The position numbers were made by a program, and so were the translations under genes. Below are positions 30,483 through 34,891 of a stretch of DNA of 34,891 bases, piece by piece. Under the pieces are notes generated by a model that was not told the DNA's origin, did no database searches, and saw nothing but the letters and a program-made list of their open reading frames with translations. Source of the DNA: Candidatus Uhrbacteria bacterium (GTDB lineage: Bacteria; Patescibacteriota; Patescibacteriia; UBA9934; GWF2-40-263); contig JACQWJ010000035.1 in NCBI GenBank assembly GCA_016209325.1, forward strand, positions 1 to 34,891, in the 5' to 3' direction. Each line of letters starts with the position of its first letter. The stretch's first letter is position 1.

Positions 30483-31789
30483 TACTTCTTCTCTATTTCC
30501 AGCTTTTCCTTCCCAACCCAATGGCGAAGCGCTTCCGGAACCATGATCGATCCGTCCGCCTGCTGGTTGTTTTCCATGATGGCGATGAGGGTGCGGCCGA
30601 TCGCGAAGGCGGTGGCGTCGTTTGTGTGGACCAGTTCCACTTCGCCGGAGGCGCGGCGGACGCGCGTGCCGAGGCGGCGGGCTTGGTAGTCGGACATGTA
30701 GTCCGCGGTATGGGTTTCGCGGTAGGTGTTTTGTCCCGGCATCCAGGCCTCGACGTCGTAGCCACTCGCGTTCGGGTTCCCGATGTCGGCCGTGCACTTC
30801 TTGATGACGCGGTAGGGAAGCTTCAGCGACTGCATGAGGTATTCCTGGATGGCGAGGAAAAAGCGGTGTTCGGTTTCGCCATTTTCGGCGGTTACGAACG
30901 ATTCCATTTCGAGCTTGTCGAACTGGTGCATGCGGAGAATGCCCTTCGTGTCCTTGCCGTAGGAGCCGGCCTCGCGGCGGAAGGAGGTGGAGTATCCGAC
31001 GTAACGGATGGGAAGCTCGGCTTCGGGAAGGATCTCGTCCAGGTACATCGAACCGAGCGTGTGTTCCGCGCTTCCCACGAGGTACATGTCGTCCTGCTGG
31101 AGGTAGTAGCGCTCGTCCTTGTCCTCCGGGCTCAGGCGCGCCATCTTCACGAAGACGTCCGGTCGGATCATGACAGGAGGGATAACCGGAACGAACGGCT
31201 TGGCCGAACAGCCGTTTCCAATCTCCTTCGCAATTTCTTCCATGACGCTTGGGGACGTCAGGGTTGAGAAGACATGCTGGATGAGCGCCATCTGCAGAAG
31301 GGCCGCGTCGCCTTTCAGATAGGTGAAGCGCGCGCCCGCGACCTTGGCCGCGCGTTCGGTGTCGATCATGCCAAGTGCCTCGCCGAGGGCGAGGTGGTCC
31401 TTGGGTGCGAAATTAAACGCCGGAATCTCGCCCCAGGTATGCAAGATCTGGTTTTCCGATTCGTCCCTTCCGACGGGAACTTCCGGAAGTGGGATGTTCG
31501 GAACCTTGGAGAGGAGAGGAAGCAATTGTTCCTGCAGTTCCTTCTCTTCCGCTTCAAGCGTCTTGATTTCTTCTTTCAACTGCTTCAACCCCGCGATCAT
31601 GTCCGGGGAAACGGGACCGCCTTTGGACGCCTTGTTCTGTTCAGCACGCTTCTCTTCGACCGCCTGGAGTGCGGACCGGTGCCGTGCCTCGATCTCCACA
31701 ATGGCAGCGACGTCAACGGTTACGTTCTTATCGTGCGCCGCTTTTTGTACCAGTTCCGGATTCTGGAGGATGAATTTGAGATCGAGCAT
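30482..31789 (-). CDS. serS: Seryl-tRNA synthetase
   Basis: A 435-residue class II synthetase that charges tRNA-Ser with serine. The N-terminal antiparallel coiled-coil arm covers about 25-100. Motif 2 is YSTSFRREAGSYGKDTKGILR and motif 3 is near the end at GRTLIAIMENNQQADGSIMVP. PNASGYDVEAWMPGQNTYRE and the DYQARRLGTR segment are typical of bacterial SerRS. No Shine-Dalgarno sequence precedes the ATG; a GCGAAT-type repeat block begins 8 nt upstream, as at rpsP. Confidence 0.97.
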   Translation of the reverse strand: MLDLKFILQNPELVQKAAHDKNVTVDVAAIVEIEARHRSALQAVEEKRAEQNKASKGGPVSPDMIAGLKQLKEEIKTLEAEEKELQEQLLPLLSKVPNIPLPEVPVGRDESENQILHTWGEIPAFNFAPKDHLALGEALGMIDTERAAKVAGARFTYLKGDAALLQMALIQHVFSTLTSPSVMEEIAKEIGNGCSAKPFVPVIPPVMIRPDVFVKMARLSPEDKDERYYLQQDDMYLVGSAEHTLGSMYLDEILPEAELPIRYVGYSTSFRREAGSYGKDTKGILRMHQFDKLEMESFVTAENGETEHRFFLAIQEYLMQSLKLPYRVIKKCTADIGNPNASGYDVEAWMPGQNTYRETHTADYMSDYQARRLGTRVRRASGEVELVHTNDATAFAIGRTLIAIMENNQQADGSIMVPEALRHWVGKEKLEIEKK

Positions 31790-31797
31790 ACGGATGA

Positions 31798-31845
31798 AAC
31801 GATTGAGGGGGCGAATTACGAATTTGTACGAATAGGCGAATCCGT
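31798..31845. repeat. Intergenic repeat, copy C: GCGAAT block
   Basis: Starts AACGATTG and continues with a G run, GCGAATTACGAAT, TACGAAT and GCGAATCCG. Its first 26 positions are nearly identical to those of copy A before rpsP. It sits directly before the serS start on the minus strand. Confidence 0.65.
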
Positions 31846-32135
31846 ATTTTTACGAACGGTCACAAGTTCCCACACTATGCATCAAACGTGGGCGGATCGT
31901 CCAGAGATGTGGATAACGTGGTCATACGCGGAAATGTGAGAGGATCTGCGTTCGTTGCATGCGCTTTTTTCTCTGTCTAAAGGAAATGTTTTCCCCACCC
32001 AACTGTTAAGTGTGTTGAACACGTGGTTGGTACACAACGCGTTTATTTTTTGTGGGTTTGTAGAACAGACGAAATGTCCACGTCAAGGAAAACAGACAAT
32101 TATTTTGGCTAGTTTAAGCTAAAATATTTTTGACA
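31846..32135. other. AT-rich gene-free stretch with one DnaA-box-like site
   Basis: No gene is seen in this stretch. It is much richer in A+T than its surroundings. TGTGGATAA at 31908-31916 equals the perfect DnaA box TTATCCACA read on the other strand. Other words such as TTTGTGGGTTTG (32059-32070) are only partial matches. TTGACA at 32130-32135 may start the leader of the lipoprotein gene. One perfect box is not enough to call an origin. Confidence 0.4.
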
Positions 32136-32606
32136 TATGTTTCATCTTGCGGTGTGCTGGATGCAGATGAGAAGCGCACCTGCAGCTCCATCGCAGATCC
32201 CTTTCGGGGAACTGTTGCAACTTTCGATGAGCACAGATGCTGTCCCGTTCGCGGACCCAGGTCAGGCAAATGGCAGTCACGCGCCTAGGGCCTGCGGCGG
32301 AACGGCATCTTCTCACATCATCCCATTTGCCTGCCCTTTTCCTCGTTTGACCGAGCGCGATGGGTGGAAAATGCGATACCGGAGTTGCTTGACACCTTTC
32401 GGCGACCGACGGCTTGGGGGAGACGTCGGTCGCCACCGTGTCGTCCAAGGAGGAAATTTTTGGACGGCACGACATTGCAATCACGACCGATCAAGGATCG
32501 TACCTGGTCGACCGTTCTCGTCCGGCGTGGGAGTACTAGCGCGCTCGGATGAGGCGGTTGACCATGGGGGTTGCCGCCCGCTCCACCCTATTTGGAGATG
32601 ACGATC
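32136..32606 (+). ncRNA. Candidate structured leader RNA upstream of the M23 lipoprotein gene
   Basis: About 470 nt without a convincing gene but with several exact inverted repeats. CAGGCAAATGG (32263-32273) pairs with CCATTTGCCTG (32323-32333). GGCGACCGACG (32401-32411) pairs with CGTCGGTCGCC (32424-32434). CGTG-CGTCCAA (32437-32448) pairs with TTGGACG-CACG (32460-32471) with one mismatch, and its loop holds AGGAGGAAA-like GGAGGAAATTT. CGACC/GGTCG enclosing CGATC/GATCG lies at 32484-32510. Such density fits a riboswitch, attenuator or stable RNA; it matches none I know. A TTG 7 nt after GGAGG could open a 30-codon frame. The promoter (TTGACA at 32130, weak -10) is uncertain. Confidence 0.45.
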
Positions 32607-34802
32607 ATGAAAATGTTTCCGTTCTACGCCTGCGTATTCGTTCTTGTAGTCATCGTGCTCCTGTTCTTTTCCGCCTGCGGCTCACTGCTCGGTTCCGACC
32701 AGGGCGGGGAAGGCGGGACTGTCCTCCATCTCTCCGTGCCCGCGGATGTGACACTGCTGTGCACGCAGGGAGCCGGAGGATCCTACAGTCACCAGGGAAC
32801 CTCGACCTTGCATGATGTCGATCTCGACACAAGCAATGCCGTTAACGAAGAAGTCTACGCGCCGATTGGCGGGATCGCGTTCGTGCATCTCGAGAACGCG
32901 ACGTCGAACTTCGGCTACCACGTGAACATCGACCTCGGAGACGGTACCTACGTGGTTTTGGCCCACTTCAAGGACGTCTTCGTGTCAGACGGGGCGGAGG
33001 TGGCGGCTGGTCAGCTTCTCGGATACGAGGGCTGTACTGGAAACTGCTCAGGCGACCACGTCCATCTCGGACTCCACCAGGGCGACGCCTCGCAACAGGC
33101 CCAATACGGGACTTCCATCGAGGCGACGTACTATACCGAAGACGCGACCGAGAACGACGGGTTCTCGGAGCGTTCAGGAGACGACTTCGTGTGCGGGGTC
33201 GCGGGTGAAGGCAGTAGCAGCGGACACTGGTATCGCTCAGCGCTTCCGGTCACCCGTTGGCATCCGAACGGCATGCTTATAAAACCGCCCGACGGTACAG
33301 CCGTGTATCTCCTGGAGGACGGCAAGCGCCGTTGGATCGAGACCGAAGAGGTGTTTTGGAGTCTTGGTTATCAGTTCGCCGACGTGGCCATCGTGGCCAA
33401 CGAGGAAATCAGCTGTTACGAAGAAGGCCCTGCGCTTTCAGAGGAGGGAATGACCGATGCGGTATTTGATGATGACGGGACGCTCTGGCTCATTGTCGGC
33501 TCACAGACCCAGTCCGATCGTTATCGGATCCGGGTATCTGACCTCTCGTGGGAAGCAGTTCTGGCTTCCTGGGGGCTCTCGTACGCAGCTTCGGATCCGC
33601 CCGCGACCGTCACCGACAGCCATGCGTTTTTGACCGCCTGGCCCGTTCGCGAGGGCACGGTCCGCTTTCGGGACGGAAGTCTCGTGAAAGAAGCGGGAAG
33701 CTCCGCTGTGTATGCCATCTCCGACGGCGTTGCGGCTCCGATCGAAACCTGGGAGACCTACCTCCTTCTCGGATTCCATGACCGTCAGATCCTCACGGTT
33801 GAAGATGGGCACGTGGAAGCCATTCAGGAAGAGGTGGGAAATTGCACGGCTGACTTGCGGTGCCTTACCTCCCAGGCAGTCACGACATGCGGAGGTGGGT
33901 TCGAGCTCGGAAGTGGCGAGGAAGGCGGCTCCGGAACGGGCGGCCAAACGACGGGAACCCCGACGCCTTCTCCGTGCACCGACAAGGATGGTGACGGGTT
34001 CTGCAACGAAGCCACCGGCGGGACCGACTGCTGGGACAGCAATGCGGACGTGCATCCCGGTTCCCTGGACCTATGCGGGGACGGGATCGACCAGGACTGT
34101 AGCGGCACGGACCTCTCGTGCGCACCCGACGAAACCGACACGGACGGCGACCTCGTGGTGGACACGCAGGACAACTGCCCCTTTGCCGACAACTTCGACC
34201 AGTCCGATCTCGATGGGGATGGATTGGGCGACTCTTGCGACCTCGACATGGACGGCGATGGCGCCAACAACGCAACCGATTGCGATATGCTGGACCCGAC
34301 GGTGGAAGCGTGTGGCGGTCCAAACGGGGAAGACCCTTCTTCGGAGGTGACGCCAACACCCACGCCCGAGGAGACAGACGATCCACAGTTCACGCCGACT
34401 CCGGATGACTCAACCGATTCCCCGGACCCTTCTTCCGGTCCCCGGACCATTGCCGTTTCCTGGACCACGCCTTTCGGCCAGTCTGCGGAACGGATCACCT
34501 TGGCAGGTGCGTACGTGTTCGAGGAAGGATCGTACGGATTCACCTGGCGGACGTTGGTATCCGTTTCGGATGCTTCGACTATCACCTACGCCCTGGCCGG
34601 CGTATCGTCCGGAGACCAATTCCGCTTCTCCGTCGAATACGTGGATGCCATGGGAACCGTGAGCTGGTCCTGCATCGCTCCATATCCGCCCGGGACGCTT
34701 CAGGGGACACCGAAAGCTACTGTTGACGGTGTTTCGCTCGCCGTACAGACGACGGACGATCCGGCTTCCGAAGGCTGTGGCTTGCTCGTCGAGATTCCAT
34801 AG
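32607..34802 (+). CDS. Multidomain M23-peptidase lipoprotein with surface modules and MopE-like repeats
   Basis: A 731-residue protein. A lipoprotein signal (hydrophobic to residue 21, then FSAC with Cys24) anchors it. Residues about 50-165 form an M23/LytM peptidase: His62, Asp72 in DVDLD, His120 in LAHF, then GQLLGYEGCTGNCSGDHVHLG with His151 and His153, so the zinc site looks complete. Residues about 215-430 carry two copies of a surface-type unit (AVYLLEDGKRRWIETEEVFWSLGY and AVYAISDGVAAPIETWETYLLLGF). Then a Thr/Gly linker, Asp/Cys-rich MopE and thrombospondin-3-like motifs (DKDGDGFCN, NADVHPGSLDLCGDGIDQDC, DLDGDGLGDSCD), a Pro/Thr linker and a beta domain of about 110 residues. It may cut peptidoglycan at the surface. 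GGAG lies 9 nt before this ATG. Confidence 0.88.
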   Translation: MKMFPFYACVFVLVVIVLLFFSACGSLLGSDQGGEGGTVLHLSVPADVTLLCTQGAGGSYSHQGTSTLHDVDLDTSNAVNEEVYAPIGGIAFVHLENATSNFGYHVNIDLGDGTYVVLAHFKDVFVSDGAEVAAGQLLGYEGCTGNCSGDHVHLGLHQGDASQQAQYGTSIEATYYTEDATENDGFSERSGDDFVCGVAGEGSSSGHWYRSALPVTRWHPNGMLIKPPDGTAVYLLEDGKRRWIETEEVFWSLGYQFADVAIVANEEISCYEEGPALSEEGMTDAVFDDDGTLWLIVGSQTQSDRYRIRVSDLSWEAVLASWGLSYAASDPPATVTDSHAFLTAWPVREGTVRFRDGSLVKEAGSSAVYAISDGVAAPIETWETYLLLGFHDRQILTVEDGHVEAIQEEVGNCTADLRCLTSQAVTTCGGGFELGSGEEGGSGTGGQTTGTPTPSPCTDKDGDGFCNEATGGTDCWDSNADVHPGSLDLCGDGIDQDCSGTDLSCAPDETDTDGDLVVDTQDNCPFADNFDQSDLDGDGLGDSCDLDMDGDGANNATDCDMLDPTVEACGGPNGEDPSSEVTPTPTPEETDDPQFTPTPDDSTDSPDPSSGPRTIAVSWTTPFGQSAERITLAGAYVFEEGSYGFTWRTLVSVSDASTITYALAGVSSGDQFRFSVEYVDAMGTVSWSCIAPYPPGTLQGTPKATVDGVSLAVQTTDDPASEGCGLLVEIP

Positions 34803-34848
34803 GGACCACTGCAAAAGTGCGTCTTTTCGTCTCACGGGCACCCGTAGA

Positions 34849-34884
34849 CCCCGCTCAACGTAGTGGCTACTACGTCTCGCGGGG
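34849..34884. repeat. Hairpin element at the window end, possibly related to the dispersed repeat
   Basis: CCCCGC, TCA, ACGTAGT, loop GGCT, ACTACGT, CTC, GCGGGG: two exact stems separated by a 3x3 internal loop. Its layout recalls the central hairpin of the 5196 and 26092 elements but the stem bases differ. The window ends 7 nt later. Confidence 0.45.
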
Positions 34885-34891
34885 CTCAACA

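Noticed and set aside
31900-31925. Replication origin
   Set aside because: Only one exact DnaA box, no dnaA or dnaN nearby. Listed as a weak finding only.
32257-32266. CCAGGTCAGG, as in the SRP RNA core
   Set aside because: The obligatory GGAAGGGAGCAGCC-type tetraloop segment does not follow, and the flanking bases do not pair as in SRP RNA.
32137-32601. Open frame of 154 codons in the leader region
   Set aside because: The product is rich in Cys, His, Trp and Arg, has no recognisable segments, and would run through several strong stems. Its start has no ribosome site. I treat the region as non-coding.
1-34891. tRNA, rRNA or insertion-sequence transposase genes
   Set aside because: No cloverleaf with a TTCRA arm, no rRNA-like stretch and no DDE or HUH transposase motif was found on either strand by eye.

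Overview
The window is a GC-rich bacterial chromosome segment with small intergenic gaps and genes on both strands. It carries single-copy housekeeping genes (khpA-like KH protein, trmD, rpsP, smc, clpP, rplS, tsaD, tsaE, pilB, ftsH, an rpsA-like S1 protein, serS) mixed with large proteins of unknown function. A very short SMC without a visible hinge, few Shine-Dalgarno sequences, and secreted proteins carrying a wall/surface module that I associate with candidate-phyla-radiation bacteria together suggest Patescibacteria, perhaps near Ca. Uhrbacteria. That placement is inference from gene style; no rRNA is present.

Layout. 1-4575 (minus strand): a 3-hydroxyacyl-CoA dehydrogenase/enoyl-CoA hydratase fusion whose second domain is cut off, a small membrane-anchored unknown, a PadR regulator translationally coupled to a HAAS-type membrane protein behind a strong promoter with an overlapping palindrome, and a zincin. 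4680-10834: KH protein and trmD (plus), rpsP (minus), a HELWH metallopeptidase-like protein, the short smc (minus) and a DHH phosphoesterase (plus). 10881-13205: a secreted C39-peptidase protein with an AT-rich C-terminal module, followed by an AT-rich membrane-anchored protein; this pair looks like a toxin/immunity cassette. 13229-16290: clpP, a secreted surface-module protein, and rplS with an unusual palindrome-bearing N-terminal extension. 16537-22012: two cytoplasmic coiled-coil/repeat proteins (329 and 1210 aa) and an SPFH protein. 22261-24362: ribE-tsaD-tsaE. 24373-29426 (minus): pilB, ftsH and an S1 protein. 29766-30131: a 121-residue protein made of three exact 38-residue repeats around GFGGC. 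30482-31789: serS. 31790-32606: a long gene-free stretch whose second half is full of inverted repeats. 32607-34802: a lipoprotein with M23 peptidase, surface-module, MopE-like and C-terminal domains.

How the parts may work together. Translation and tRNA/rRNA maturation genes (khpA, trmD, rpsP, rplS, S1, serS, tsaD/E) are scattered as short units with their own promoters and hairpin terminators. Several promoters place the -10 box only 8-9 nt before ATG, which implies nearly leaderless mRNAs. The envelope set (pilB, ftsH, SPFH, M23 lipoprotein, C39 protein, surface-module protein) fits a cell that interacts with other cells. Several families of short dispersed repeats sit directly against translation starts.

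Most worth following up: the GFGGC repeat protein, the C39/immunity-like pair, the hinge-less SMC, the repeat-protein locus, and the structured leader before the lipoprotein gene.
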